Shown: positions 52,586 to 60,978, counted from the first letter of the stretch. The stretch: 64,000 bases of DNA from Pantoea eucrina (GCF_001691555.1 NZ_MAYN01000001.1:310001-374000), one strand, 5' to 3'. The notes: generated by a model not told the origin, from the letters alone. A program made the numbers and translations.

Positions 52586-52645
52586 TCAGCTCAGTGCGTA
52601 GTTGGATTTCTCACTGAACATGTTAATGATAGAGAAATTTGTCAT
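52586..52645 (-). CDS. possible 19-residue peptide before a terminator
   Basis: ATG at 52645 opens MTNFSIINMFSEKSNYALS and stops 14 bp before a strong terminator. A GGA-type ribosome site (CCGGAAAAAA) is weak. The layout of a tiny frame, then a terminator, recalls a leader peptide or stand-alone small protein. No family is recognised, and there is no biosynthetic operon after it. Confidence 0.3.
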   Translation of the reverse strand: MTNFSIINMFSEKSNYALS

Positions 52646-52812
52646 TTTTTTCCGGCTCGCTTAGTAAAAAAATTTACATGCCAGGTATATAGTTAGCTTG
52701 CTAATTATTTAAGGTGTTGAATTATGACTGTTTTTTGAGGTATGAAATCGTTTCCTAAGAATTGGCTTATATTTACATTTCCTGTTTACATCACTTTTTT
52801 TAATCATATTTT

Positions 52813-53343
52813 TCAGGTGATCTTCATTGTTGCAGATGCCTTATCAACCTGGCTCAGAACAATGAACTGTTGATTGTCATAACTAAATTGCGCTACCGGC
52901 TGCAGGCCAAGGCGTATGTGCGCTTTAAGAGAGGCGATATTGTCATGCCTGACAAAAAGCACGGGCTTACGCGAACCATAGTGACGACATGCGCGCGCGA
53001 AAAGCGCTTCTGAGAGGCCTTTTCCGCGAGACTGCGTAGCGATACAGATCGGACCGTAAATCCAGCAATGTCTGCCTGCAGGCCAGGCGCTAAGCATGGC
53101 AGTGATAATGTCAGGCGTATTTGCTGCATTGTCCTGAGTAAACAATACGCCCTGCAGTCGTGATTTTTGCCTTACCAGCAGCGCCCAGGTTGCACTATTA
53201 CTGAGCAGCTCGCATACCCTTTCCTGACTAAATATTCCCTGTAATAACGCGATGTTTTGCTGTAAGAGCTGGCTGATTTCTGCACTATCGTTTTTCTGTG
53301 CCAGGTGAAATGTACTCTGCTGATTGTTCAAATGTCGCTCCAT
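52813..53343 (-). CDS. GNAT-family acetyltransferase
   Basis: A 176-residue protein with the GNAT acetyl-CoA loop RGKGLSEALFARACRHYGSR near residue 110-129 and the following strand VLFVRHDNIASLKAHIRLGLQ, the usual HN..s...y.k.Gf pattern. The N-terminal 60 residues are helical and variable. It is divergent from the SDR gene at 53486. The substrate is unknown. Confidence 0.75.
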   Translation of the reverse strand: MERHLNNQQSTFHLAQKNDSAEISQLLQQNIALLQGIFSQERVCELLSNSATWALLVRQKSRLQGVLFTQDNAANTPDIITAMLSAWPAGRHCWIYGPICIATQSRGKGLSEALFARACRHYGSRKPVLFVRHDNIASLKAHIRLGLQPVAQFSYDNQQFIVLSQVDKASATMKIT

Positions 53344-53485
53344 CTCACTGTTGGCATTGTTATAAGTTTTGTCTGTTTTTCGTGCTTTCTCCGTTGAGAG
53401 TCATCCTAAAACGTAGGTTTTGCTTGATGACTGACGAGAGCTTGCCAGGCTTAGGAAGGTCATTTCCATCAGATAAGGAGAAATC

Positions 53486-54250
53486 ATGTCACGGTTTGCA
53501 GATAAAGTTGTCGTTATCACTGGTGCAGGATCAGGTATTGGCGCTGCGTCAGCACAACGTTTTGCTGCTGAGGGCGCGTCAGTTGTACTGGTGGGAAGAA
53601 CAGAAGAGAAGCTGCGAAAAGTCAAAGAGGCTTTACCTGCTGGCAAACATCTTGTTGTTCCATGCGATGTCTCAGATGCAGAGCAGGTCAGGCAGCTGAG
53701 TGAAAAGGTTAGCCAGCACTACGGGCGTGCGGATGTACTGGTAAACAATGCGGGCAGTATTGTTCAGGGTAAGATCCACGAAGTTTCGCCTGAAGACTGG
53801 AAGACGCTCATGGGCACCGATCTGGATGGCGTCTACTACTGTACGCACTACTTTATGCCAGCCCTGCTGAAAACTAAAGGCAACGTCGTTAACATCTCTT
53901 CCGTTTCCGGACTTGGCGGAGACTGGGGTATGAGTGTATATAACGCGGCTAAAGGCGCCGTAACCAACTTTACGCGCGCGCTGGCAATGGATTACGGTTC
54001 AGACGGCGTAAGAGTCAATGCTATCTGTCCCGGTTTTACATTTACCGATTTAACTGAAAATGCAAAACAGGATGAAGCGTTACTGGCGCGCTTTTACGAT
54101 CGTATTCCACTGCGTCGTGCGGGAGAAGCTGATGACATTGCGAGCGCGATTGCCTTTATTGCCAGCGATGATGCCCGCTATATAACGGGCGCTAACCTGC
54201 CGGTTGATGGCGGTTTAACGGCATCAAACGGTCAGCCAAAACAAGCCTGA
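53486..54250 (+). CDS. SDR-family oxidoreductase
   Basis: A 254-residue classical short-chain dehydrogenase of the FabG/glucose-1-dehydrogenase kind. TGAGSGIGAASAQRF is at about residues 11-25, NNAG near 89, catalytic Ser in ISSVSGLGG and YNAAK at about 152-156, and the C-terminal ITGANLPVDGG. A GGAG ribosome site lies before the ATG. The substrate is unknown. It ends at a terminator shared with the convergent lipoprotein gene. Confidence 0.9.
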   Translation: MSRFADKVVVITGAGSGIGAASAQRFAAEGASVVLVGRTEEKLRKVKEALPAGKHLVVPCDVSDAEQVRQLSEKVSQHYGRADVLVNNAGSIVQGKIHEVSPEDWKTLMGTDLDGVYYCTHYFMPALLKTKGNVVNISSVSGLGGDWGMSVYNAAKGAVTNFTRALAMDYGSDGVRVNAICPGFTFTDLTENAKQDEALLARFYDRIPLRRAGEADDIASAIAFIASDDARYITGANLPVDGGLTASNGQPKQA

Positions 54251-54262
54251 TAGCAATAAAAA

Positions 54263-54287
54263 AAGCCCGCGGCAGTTGCGCGGGCTT
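54263..54287. terminator. terminator between SDR and lipoprotein genes
   Basis: Stem AAGCCCGCG / CGCGGGCTT, 9 bp, loop 7 nt. On the minus strand a run of seven T follows, a good intrinsic terminator for the lipoprotein gene. Confidence 0.88.
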
Positions 54288-54306
54288 ATCGGTGATATTA
54301 CGCGAA

Positions 54307-54537
54307 TTATGAGCGTGGGATCTCGGAAACTTCTTTCACATCAGCTTTGTTAATTTGTTGTTTAACGCCGTTAGCATCAACATAGCCCAGCAGTCCTGAC
54401 TCTGCTTCTTTCGGTTTGCCGTCGCTGACAATTGTACGACCATCATTGGTATGAATAGCGTAGCTGGTACGGGTACAGCCGGTAAGGGCGGACAGGGCAA
54501 TAACCGCTGCTACAGGAAGTAAAATAACTTTCTTCAT
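54307..54537 (-). CDS. YgdI/YgdR family lipoprotein
   Basis: A 76-residue lipoprotein. The signal peptide ends in the lipobox LTGC (Cys21). The mature part has the family pattern YAIHTNDGRTIVSDGKPKEA and then GLLGYVDANGVKQQINKADV. Such proteins are small outer- or inner-membrane lipoproteins of unknown role. A paralog lies 22 bp upstream on the same strand. Confidence 0.92.
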   Translation of the reverse strand: MKKVILLPVAAVIALSALTGCTRTSYAIHTNDGRTIVSDGKPKEAESGLLGYVDANGVKQQINKADVKEVSEIPRS

Positions 54538-54559
54538 TGTGCTCTCCTTGATAGATGGA

Positions 54560-54790
54560 TCAGTTATTCAGTTCGCTCATGTTCGTGATCTGATCACGAT
54601 TGATCTGCTCAGTTTTGCCGGTTTGCGCGTTCTCATACGATACCAGTCCGGTATCGCTGTCTACCTGTGGTTTGCCACTGGTAATAATGGTGCGGCCATC
54701 AGTCGTTTTAATCGCCTGGTTAGACGAGCAGCCGGTTACGGCTAAAAGTGAAGTCAGGACTGCAGCAGCAACAACCATTTTTTTCATCAT
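54560..54790 (-). CDS. YgdI/YgdR family lipoprotein, paralog
   Basis: A 76-residue lipoprotein with lipobox VTGC (Cys21) and AIKTTDGRTIITSGKPQVDS followed by GLVSYENAQTGKTEQINRDQ. It and the downstream gene are a tandem pair with about half their positions identical. The start may be the second ATG at 54787. Upstream, 54791-55098 holds no other gene. Confidence 0.92.
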   Translation of the reverse strand: MMKKMVVAAAVLTSLLAVTGCSSNQAIKTTDGRTIITSGKPQVDSDTGLVSYENAQTGKTEQINRDQITNMSELNN

Positions 54791-55098
54791 ATTTCCCTAT
54801 TTCTGGACACGTTATAAGAGGAGCATAGTCCATAATTTCCGGGAGTGGTCTGACCTTGATGATTTTTTTGTGCAATTAATGCGGCGAAAAGCAGAAGCCT
54901 GTGTTCTGCCAAAGCGCGCGGTTTGGCATCAGGCCGTTAATGCCTGAGAAACAGATAAACGCAGACATATCGAAAGAAAACGATCGAAATACGTGAAAAC
55001 ATCTTTAGCGAAAGCGATATCACGCCATACAGATGTATCAGTGTGAGTACAAAAAAGAAGATTCGGTAAGTGATGATCGGCGAGGGCAATGACTAACG

Positions 55099-55350
55099 TC
55101 AGGCTGCCTGAATCCGCCCTAACAGCAAACTAAAAAGATTATCGTAATGCATTTTTTCTGCTGGATCGGTACAGTGATCAAGCCGCGAAAGCAAAGAAAT
55201 ACACAAGGCCTTACGGTTGAGCGTTTTATCAGAACATAAAATCTCTTTAACCATTTCACCGAGTAATTTGAATTCTGCAGATTGCTGTATTCTGGTCTGC
55301 TCTTCTGCGCTGATTTTATCCGCTGCAGGAAAATATGGATTCTGGCACAT
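55099..55350 (-). CDS. second YcgZ-like small protein
   Basis: An 83-residue protein: SAEFKLLGEMVKEILCSDKT, then LNRKALCISLLSRLDHCTDP and MHYDNLFSLLLGRIQ. It is a clear paralog of the YcgZ-like protein at 49525 (shared GxxVxEIL, LNRKALC, LLxRL, HY..L..LL). It probably forms a unit with the AriR-like gene 50 bp upstream. Confidence 0.78.
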   Translation of the reverse strand: MCQNPYFPAADKISAEEQTRIQQSAEFKLLGEMVKEILCSDKTLNRKALCISLLSRLDHCTDPAEKMHYDNLFSLLLGRIQAA

Positions 55351-55400
55351 AACTCTCTCTTCTTAATTAAACAGGCTTAATCAACCTTCACCGGGCACTA

Positions 55401-55619
55401 TTAGTTCATTTTCTTTGCCAGCAACCGAATAACCTTTTCACACGCCTGCTGTACTTCAGGGCTGTCACTCCGCAAACCGGTACGGTATAACGCACCAATA
55501 ATCTCCTGCAAAGAAAGCGCTTCGCCTGGTTTTAATATTTGCGTAATGACGTCACCCAGTAACGCGTGCATCGCTTCTGCATCTTCTGAATCATCTTGCC
55601 GCACATAACCCTCATCCAT
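55401..55619 (-). CDS. AriR/YmgB-like small protein
   Basis: A 72-residue protein: MHALLGDVITQILKPGEALS, then LQEIIGALYRTGLRSDSPEV and VIRLLAKKMN. It resembles AriR and the protein at 49310. The ATG at 55619 is preferred; the frame is open to a TTG at 55679, which would add 20 residues of no clear pattern. The downstream gene is YcgZ-like, so the order matches part of the E. coli operon in reverse. Confidence 0.7.
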   Translation of the reverse strand: MDEGYVRQDDSEDAEAMHALLGDVITQILKPGEALSLQEIIGALYRTGLRSDSPEVQQACEKVIRLLAKKMN

Positions 55620-55730
55620 TTTTAAATTGCTTAACGTTTTTAATATGTCAGAGACGCCTGTAACGTAAAGTCGCGACAACAGTAAAATAACTTAGTTAGG
55701 AAATGCGTATTTCCTAATAGCGCAGCAGCA

Positions 55731-56348
55731 TTAATCCAGCAGGCGCAGCGCCATCTTAATAGTTTCTTCGCCATTAGTCACATCCTGAATTTTACCCACT
55801 ACACGCATACCAAATGCAATACAGAGTAGCAAGCCGGCAGTGGTATCGGCATCCAGGTGGCTGGCTATTGAGCCATCATCCTGACCCTGCTGAATCAGCG
55901 ATATAAGAAAAGCCCGGTTGCGCAGCACGGCCTGGCGCACCAGATGAGATAACTCTTCATCAAGCGTCTGCAGTTCAACGGTGCTGCCTACAACCAGACA
56001 GCCGCGCCGTCCCTCAATTTCGCTGGCGGAATCTAGATAGAACTGAAGCAGCTCAGCAACCCGCTCGCGGCCAGTAGCGAATGCGCTCAGACGTTCGCGC
56101 AAATCGGTATTTCGAATTGCAATATAGCGCTCAAACACGCGCAAAAAAAGCGAGCGCTTGTCCTGAAAAGCTTTGTAGATGCTACCTGCAGTAAGCTGCA
56201 TGGCTTCACCAAGGTCGGCAATAGAGGCGGCGTGGAACCCTTTCTGGCGAAAAACGATCATGGCATTATCAAGCGCAACATCGATATCAAAATTGCGCGG
56301 TCTGCCGCGTTCACGGGGAGCAGCGGCAGAAGATTTTACTGTTGGCAT
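55731..56348 (-). CDS. TetR-family regulator
   Basis: A 205-residue TetR protein. The N-terminal HTH reads ALDNAMIVFRQKGFHAASIA and DLGEAMQLTAGSIYKAFQDK, with a helical ligand domain after it. It is divergent from the NAD(P)-binding protein at 56491, the probable target. The ligand is unknown. Confidence 0.9.
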   Translation of the reverse strand: MPTVKSSAAAPRERGRPRNFDIDVALDNAMIVFRQKGFHAASIADLGEAMQLTAGSIYKAFQDKRSLFLRVFERYIAIRNTDLRERLSAFATGRERVAELLQFYLDSASEIEGRRGCLVVGSTVELQTLDEELSHLVRQAVLRNRAFLISLIQQGQDDGSIASHLDADTTAGLLLCIAFGMRVVGKIQDVTNGEETIKMALRLLD

Positions 56349-56490
56349 TCACAGCCCTTCTGAAGCGATTGTTTCCAAAGTATCCCGTTTGCGCCTGAAC
56401 CGGTCAACGCCGGAGATTTACGCTAGAGTTAAGTGGTTAAATTACATCGTATTGTGATAAATATTTCAGCCTTTGCAACAGGGGAACAGC

Positions 56491-57150
56491 ATGAAAGACG
56501 TCTTTATTGTGGGTGGTGCAGGAAATATCGGACGTCAATTGGGTCAGCAGCTGAGCCAGGACGGTGTGACGGCACGTGCATTGTGCCGCACCGCTGAACA
56601 GGAAGCCAGCTTGCAGCAACAGGGTATTCAGACTGTCAGGGGAGATCTGGTTGCCCTGGATGAACAGCAACTTACCGGGCTGATGCAGGGATGCGGGCTG
56701 GTGGTTTTCGCGGCGGGCGCCGGAGGGAAAGGCGGAGAGGAGATGACGAAGGCCGTTGATGGTGAGGGGCTGATTAAGTCCGTTGCCGCCGCGCAGCGCG
56801 CCGGGATAAAACGCTTTATTCTGGTCTCTGCTTTTCCCGAAGCCGGACGCGGCAGGCAGCTGTCTGACACTTTTGAAAACTATATGCGCGTAAAAAAACA
56901 GGCCGACGTGATCCTTGCCGCAAGCGCGCTTGACTGGGTGATTGTGCGCCCCGGCACGTTAACCGATGAGCCGGCAACCGGCAGAATCAGCGCAGGGCCG
57001 GCAATCGCCTATGGCACTATCGGACGTGCAGATGTTGCCGCCACGCTGGCGGCGCTGGTCCATCAGCCGGCCGTGTCCCGCGTCATCATTGAGCTGACGG
57101 CGGGAGAGAGACCCGTTACAGAAGCGATAGACGCGCTTATTACACCTTAA
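56491..57150 (+). CDS. NAD(P)H-binding atypical SDR
   Basis: A 219-residue Rossmann protein: MKDVFIVGGAGNIGRQLGQQ is the NAD(P) motif, GDLVALDEQQL and VFAAGAGGKGG follow, and YMRVKKQADVILAASALDW carries a YxxxK. It belongs with NAD(P)H-binding SDR_a5-type proteins such as those acting on flavins or quinones. The ATG at 56491 follows GGGGAACAGC. It is followed by a PNPOx-like gene 24 bp downstream, and both are likely under the TetR regulator. Confidence 0.85.
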   Translation: MKDVFIVGGAGNIGRQLGQQLSQDGVTARALCRTAEQEASLQQQGIQTVRGDLVALDEQQLTGLMQGCGLVVFAAGAGGKGGEEMTKAVDGEGLIKSVAAAQRAGIKRFILVSAFPEAGRGRQLSDTFENYMRVKKQADVILAASALDWVIVRPGTLTDEPATGRISAGPAIAYGTIGRADVAATLAALVHQPAVSRVIIELTAGERPVTEAIDALITP

Positions 57151-57174
57151 CCCATTCAGCAGTAAGGAGAGGCT

Positions 57175-57750
57175 ATGGCACTTTCACTGGATGCGCATCT
57201 GCAGACAATCTGGCAGAAGTTAACGCATGCGGTGAGCACGCGCTCACCTTTTACCCTGATGCAGCTGGCGAGCGTAACAGGAAACGCGCAGCCTAAACTC
57301 AGAACAATCGTGCTGCGCGATTTCAGTCCTGCGCCAGCCTCATTACTGTTTACCACTGACGCACGCAGCGCAAAAGTGCAGGAGATGAGGGCTAATCCGC
57401 ATGTCTCGCTGCTGGGCTGGGATGCAGAGAACAGCCTCCAGCTGCGACTGGAAGGTGAAGCGTGTCGCGTTGATGAGCGCGAGTTGCGCCATGCTATCTG
57501 GCAAACGCTGCGGCCCTCTGCGCAGCAGCTTTTTCACTCACCTTATTCACCCGGCACGATCCTTGACGCTCCGGAGGCGGCATGTGCCGGACACGCTTCT
57601 GCCTCGTTAACTGATCCTCCGGAAAATTTTGCGCTGATACGCATCATGGTGAAGCGTATAGAGCTGCTTGATGTCAGTGCCGATCCGCATCAACGCTGTG
57701 AGTTCTTACTGCAGGCGCACGGATGGGCGGGACGGTGGCTGGCACCTTAG
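57175..57750 (+). CDS. pyridoxamine 5'-phosphate oxidase-like flavoprotein
   Basis: A 191-residue split-barrel protein: MQLASVTGNAQPKLRTIVLR, FTTDARSAKVQEMRANPHVS and LLGWDAENSLQLRLEGEACR are the FMN-binding core of PNPOx-like proteins. It is not PdxH itself by pattern; related proteins act on flavins or haem or are uncharacterised. A strong AAGGAGAGGCT ribosome site precedes it and couples it to the SDR-like gene. Confidence 0.82.
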   Translation: MALSLDAHLQTIWQKLTHAVSTRSPFTLMQLASVTGNAQPKLRTIVLRDFSPAPASLLFTTDARSAKVQEMRANPHVSLLGWDAENSLQLRLEGEACRVDERELRHAIWQTLRPSAQQLFHSPYSPGTILDAPEAACAGHASASLTDPPENFALIRIMVKRIELLDVSADPHQRCEFLLQAHGWAGRWLAP

Positions 57751-57812
57751 TTTCTCTCTCAGCCGCGCAAACGACAGGATCAGGTTCCGGCAGATAAAAG
57801 ATCCAGATTTAC

Positions 57813-57818
57813 TATAAT
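57813..57818 (+). promoter_or_regulatory. -10 element of the CigR-like gene
   Basis: TATAAT overlaps the region of an upstream ATG at 57820, so that codon would lie before the transcription start. This supports the ATG at 57853 as the start. A -35 is not clear. Confidence 0.5.
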
Positions 57819-57852
57819 TATGTTCAACATTTTTAACCTGAGAGCAGAGGCG

Positions 57853-58371
57853 ATGAGCAAATCTTTCACTCCAGCGGCTACGCTGGCAGCTCTATTTGCA
57901 TTAAGTCTGATAGCCGGACCAGCAGCAGCGGCTACGCTGGCAGCTCTATTTGCATTAAGTCTGATAGCCGGACCAGCAGCAGCGGATCCGGGGAAGGGCC
58001 ATGGTCAGGGACCACACGGAGCAGGTGAAAAACATGCCGGTCAAGGAAATCCGCATGCTGACAAGCACTCCCATCAGGGCCAAAACAGCGCGGAACAGGC
58101 GGGATCAGCGCTGAGCTATGCAACGGCACGCGCGCTGGCAGAGCGCTATGGCGCCACAGGCTATCGGGCTCTGCCGCCAGGCATTGCTAAAAATGTTGCA
58201 CGGGGTAAGCCGCTGCCGCCCGGGATCGCAAAGAAAACGTTACCGGCTGCGCTGGTAAAAGAGCTGCCTTACTATCCTGGCTATGAATGGCGGGCCGTGG
58301 GGGATAACCTGGTCCTGATTGCACTAAGTACCGCCGTAGTCACGGCGGTACTCAACGGTGTCTTTGACTAG
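57853..58371 (+). CDS. CigR/RcnB-like exported protein with duplicated signal core
   Basis: A 172-residue exported protein. After MSKSFTP the 18-residue unit AATLAALFALSLIAGPAA occurs twice in a row, so two signal-peptide cores with two AxA cleavage sites are present, ahead of DPGKGHGQGPHGAGEKHAG. A His/Gly-rich spacer (residues 47-75) follows, then LPPGIAKNVARGKPLPPGIA and a C-terminal YPGYEWRAVGDNLVLIALST. The PPGIAK and YxGYxWRxVGxxLVLI pattern is that of CigR/RcnB-type proteins. CigR is an anti-virulence protein in Salmonella; here the role is unknown. Confidence 0.8.
   Translation: MSKSFTPAATLAALFALSLIAGPAAAATLAALFALSLIAGPAAADPGKGHGQGPHGAGEKHAGQGNPHADKHSHQGQNSAEQAGSALSYATARALAERYGATGYRALPPGIAKNVARGKPLPPGIAKKTLPAALVKELPYYPGYEWRAVGDNLVLIALSTAVVTAVLNGVFD
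57872..57985 (+). repeat. exact 54-bp tandem duplication
   Basis: Position n equals position n+54 from 57872 to 57931, giving two perfect copies of a 54-bp unit plus a 6-bp tail. It encodes the repeated 18-residue signal core. No mismatch is seen, so it is recent. Confidence 0.92.
58327..58352 (+). repeat. perfect 11-bp inverted repeat inside the CigR-like gene
   Basis: AGTACCGCCGT and ACGGCGGTACT flank AGTC, near the end of the coding region. It encodes STAVVTAVL. It may only reflect the codons, or act as an early hairpin; no T run follows. Confidence 0.6.
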
Positions 58372-58400
58372 ATAACCCGGCTGAACGGGCTAAAAAGCTG

Positions 58401-59348
58401 TCAGGCCAGAGTTCGCTGTTTTGTTTCACTCAGTACGCTGACAATATTTGCAGCAGAGACTGTGCCCATCTTGATGTAAGAGGCGTCGCTGACACCGCCA
58501 ATATGCGGTGAAAGAATAACGTTCGGCAGCGACTGCCAGCAGTGAGGCACGGTCAGCGGCTCTGCGCAAAAGCTGTCGAGTGCGGCGGCACGCAGTCTGC
58601 CGTCAGCGAGCGCTGCGGCAAGCGCTGGCTCATCGACCAGGCCGCCGCGGGCAGTGTTAATAAAAATGGCGTCGCGTCTGAAATAGCGTAGCGCGGCGTC
58701 ATTGATCATTGCGCGGTTATCCTCAGTCAGCGGGCAGTGCAGGGATACTACGTCAGCCTGTTGATAAAGCGCTTCCAGCGTGTTTACCTGCTCGCATCCT
58801 TCAGGTACGAAAGTAGCGTAAGGATCGTAAGCCAGCACGCGCATGCCAAACGCGTAGCCAGCTCTTGCGACCCGGCGACCGATTTCGCCCAGCCCGACCA
58901 GCCCCAGCGTACGGCCTTCCAGTTCAAGAGATTTATGCACCGATTTGTCCCAGTGCCCGGCGCGCATACGCGCATCGAGCGGCACAACAGATTTTGCGCA
59001 GGCCAGCAGCAGCGCCCACGTATGTTCTGCGACCGCTGCAGCGTTGGCGCCTGGCGCTGAGCAGACGCGTATGTTCCTTTTCGCTGCTGCTTTTTGATCG
59101 ATGACATCAATCCCGCTGCCGTGTTTGGAGATCACCCGTAAGGCCGGGGCGGCGTCCATGATCGCTGCGGTAATTTTTCCATACCGTACCAGGATAGCGA
59201 CCGGGTTATGCTGGTGGCAGAGATCGATAAGTTGCGTCTCCGTGGGCTGTTTGCCGGCAAAAATAACGTCATAGCCGGTCAGAAGCTGCAGGGCCTCCTC
59301 CGCCAGATCGCAGCCGGTTACCAGAATAACGCTGCGTGCTTCGCTCAT
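58401..59348 (-). CDS. D-2-hydroxyacid dehydrogenase
   Basis: A 315-residue NAD-dependent dehydrogenase of the SerA/GhrB kind. KHGSGIDVID is near residue 80, the nucleotide motif LGLVGLGEIGRRVARAGYAF near 147, INTARGGLVDEPAL with the catalytic Arg near 235, and LSPHIGGVSD with the His near 284. The ATG at 59348 has a GGAGACGCT site and overlaps the RraA-like stop (ATGA). It is the last gene of a two-gene unit with the aldolase. Confidence 0.9.
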   Translation of the reverse strand: MSEARSVILVTGCDLAEEALQLLTGYDVIFAGKQPTETQLIDLCHQHNPVAILVRYGKITAAIMDAAPALRVISKHGSGIDVIDQKAAAKRNIRVCSAPGANAAAVAEHTWALLLACAKSVVPLDARMRAGHWDKSVHKSLELEGRTLGLVGLGEIGRRVARAGYAFGMRVLAYDPYATFVPEGCEQVNTLEALYQQADVVSLHCPLTEDNRAMINDAALRYFRRDAIFINTARGGLVDEPALAAALADGRLRAAALDSFCAEPLTVPHCWQSLPNVILSPHIGGVSDASYIKMGTVSAANIVSVLSETKQRTLA

Positions 59349-60037
59349 AGCGTCTCCTCCGCAGCAAGCATGCCAGCCTGGCGCAGCGCCTGCTCCAGCC
59401 ACGGCGCACGCGTGTCGCCCGCTGCGATAGCCGCAATACGCTGGGTTTCGGCCGCCAGCTTCTTTTTCGCCAGCGCAATGACCGTTTTTACCTCCTCTCG
59501 CGGGATCACCACTACGCCGTCAACATCACCCACAATCAGGTCACCGGCCTGCACCTGCGCTCCTGCTACAGAGATGGGGTGATTAACACGACCCGGGATC
59601 AGTTTTGTGGGTCCGCTGGGATTCAGACCAGCAGCGAAAACCGGGTAGGGCTGGCTGGCGAGCGCGTCCGCATCACGTACCGCTCCATCAATAACGATAC
59701 CGGCAATGCCTGAGGCTTTCGCCTGCGTGGCCATAATTTCTCCCAGCAGTGCGCAACTGATATCACCCTTGCCATCCACAATGATGACATCACCGGGCCG
59801 GGCAATAGCGAGCGCAGCATGGATAGCCAGATTGTCACCCGGTCTGACCTCAACGGTAATCGCCGGACCCGCTACTTTCATGTGCGCCGCAAGGGGTTTA
59901 ATTCTGCCATGCAACGTGCCACGGCGGCCGGCAACATCAGCAAGGATAGCCGCCTGATACTCTGCGGCCTGGCGCGTATCTTCATCAGATACGCGGGTGA
60001 TATTGCGATTGATCATCGGAAGTGTCGGAGAAGTCAT
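59345..60037 (-). CDS. RraA-like aldolase / oxaloacetate decarboxylase
   Basis: A 230-residue RraA-fold protein: AIHAALAIARPGDVIIVDGK, LLGEIMATQAKASGIAGIVIDGAVRDADAL in two stretches, and GDVDGVVVIPREEV. The catalytic-type GxxxR/D pattern of 4-hydroxy-4-methyl-2-oxoglutarate (HMG/CHA) aldolases is present in VIDGAVRD. With the downstream dehydrogenase and the MFS carrier it suggests breakdown of a hydroxy- or oxo-acid. A role as an RNase E inhibitor is less likely given this context. Confidence 0.85.
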   Translation of the reverse strand: MTSPTLPMINRNITRVSDEDTRQAAEYQAAILADVAGRRGTLHGRIKPLAAHMKVAGPAITVEVRPGDNLAIHAALAIARPGDVIIVDGKGDISCALLGEIMATQAKASGIAGIVIDGAVRDADALASQPYPVFAAGLNPSGPTKLIPGRVNHPISVAGAQVQAGDLIVGDVDGVVVIPREEVKTVIALAKKKLAAETQRIAAIAAGDTRAPWLEQALRQAGMLAAEETL

Positions 60038-60201
60038 ACTGCCTCGCTGTTTTACCAGGTGAAATAGATATGTACAATATAAAACTACTATAGCGAGCTT
60101 GTCGGAAGATTAGCCAGCGCCGGACGGCAGTTTGTGACGTAAATACGAGGTGACTCACAAATATTCAGGTACACTCGCAGTCGTCATAAAAGGAGAAAAC
60201 A

Positions 60202-60933
60202 ATGGGTAATGAAGGCGTTATTGCAGTTGAAAAGGCGCTGGCGCTGCTTGACTGTTTCCGTCCGGGCGATAACAGCCTGACGCTGACGGCGCTGGCACAG
60301 GCATCGGGCTACCATAAAACCACGGTATACCGCCTGATGAATTCGCTGGAACGCATGCACTACGCCGTGCGACATGACGACGGGACCTATGGACTTGGAC
60401 CGCGCCTGCTGTATCTCGGAAAGCTTTATGAGCAGTCATTTCATCTTGCAAGCGTCGTGCAGCCGGAATTGCATCAGCTGGCACAGGAGACTGGCGAGAG
60501 CGCCAGCTGGTATGTCATTGAGGGCGGGCAGCGGCTCTGTCTGTTCCGTGCGGAAGCAACAGAGGGTTTGCGCCACAGCCGGCTGCCGGGAACAACCTAT
60601 CCGCTGGATCACTCTGCTATTGGTCAGGTTTTACGCTACTGGGGACTGAATGAGCCCCTGTTTAGTGAAGAGCCACTGCTGCCTCTCTATACCTCCGGAG
60701 CCCGCGACCCGCACACGGCAGCCTATGCTCTGCCGGTATTTGGCGTGAGCGACAAGCTGGTCGCCGCGCTGGCGCTGACCGGTCCCTCCTCGCGGCTCAC
60801 AGAAGCGCGCCGAAAAGAAGGCGTAGCCAGTGCAATGTATCATGCTGCCGCGCGGCTCTCGGTGCGGCTGGGGGCTTCGCCGCAGTTTTGCACTGCCCGT
60901 TATGGCGAGGGGATAGCAGCCGCTGGCGAATAA
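60202..60933 (+). CDS. IclR-family regulator
   Basis: A 243-residue IclR protein: VIAVEKALALLDCFRPGDNS, LTLTALAQASGYHKTTVYRL and MNSLERMHYAV form the winged helix, and the effector domain includes WYVIEGGQRLCLFRAEATEG. It is divergent from the RraA/dehydrogenase unit (164 bp apart) and convergent with an MFS gene. It probably controls the hydroxyacid genes on both sides. Confidence 0.9.
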   Translation: MGNEGVIAVEKALALLDCFRPGDNSLTLTALAQASGYHKTTVYRLMNSLERMHYAVRHDDGTYGLGPRLLYLGKLYEQSFHLASVVQPELHQLAQETGESASWYVIEGGQRLCLFRAEATEGLRHSRLPGTTYPLDHSAIGQVLRYWGLNEPLFSEEPLLPLYTSGARDPHTAAYALPVFGVSDKLVAALALTGPSSRLTEARRKEGVASAMYHAAARLSVRLGASPQFCTARYGEGIAAAGE

Positions 60934-60978
60934 CAGGAAGCCGGCCTGCAGCACCGGCTCCCTCAGCGTGGCCCGCTG

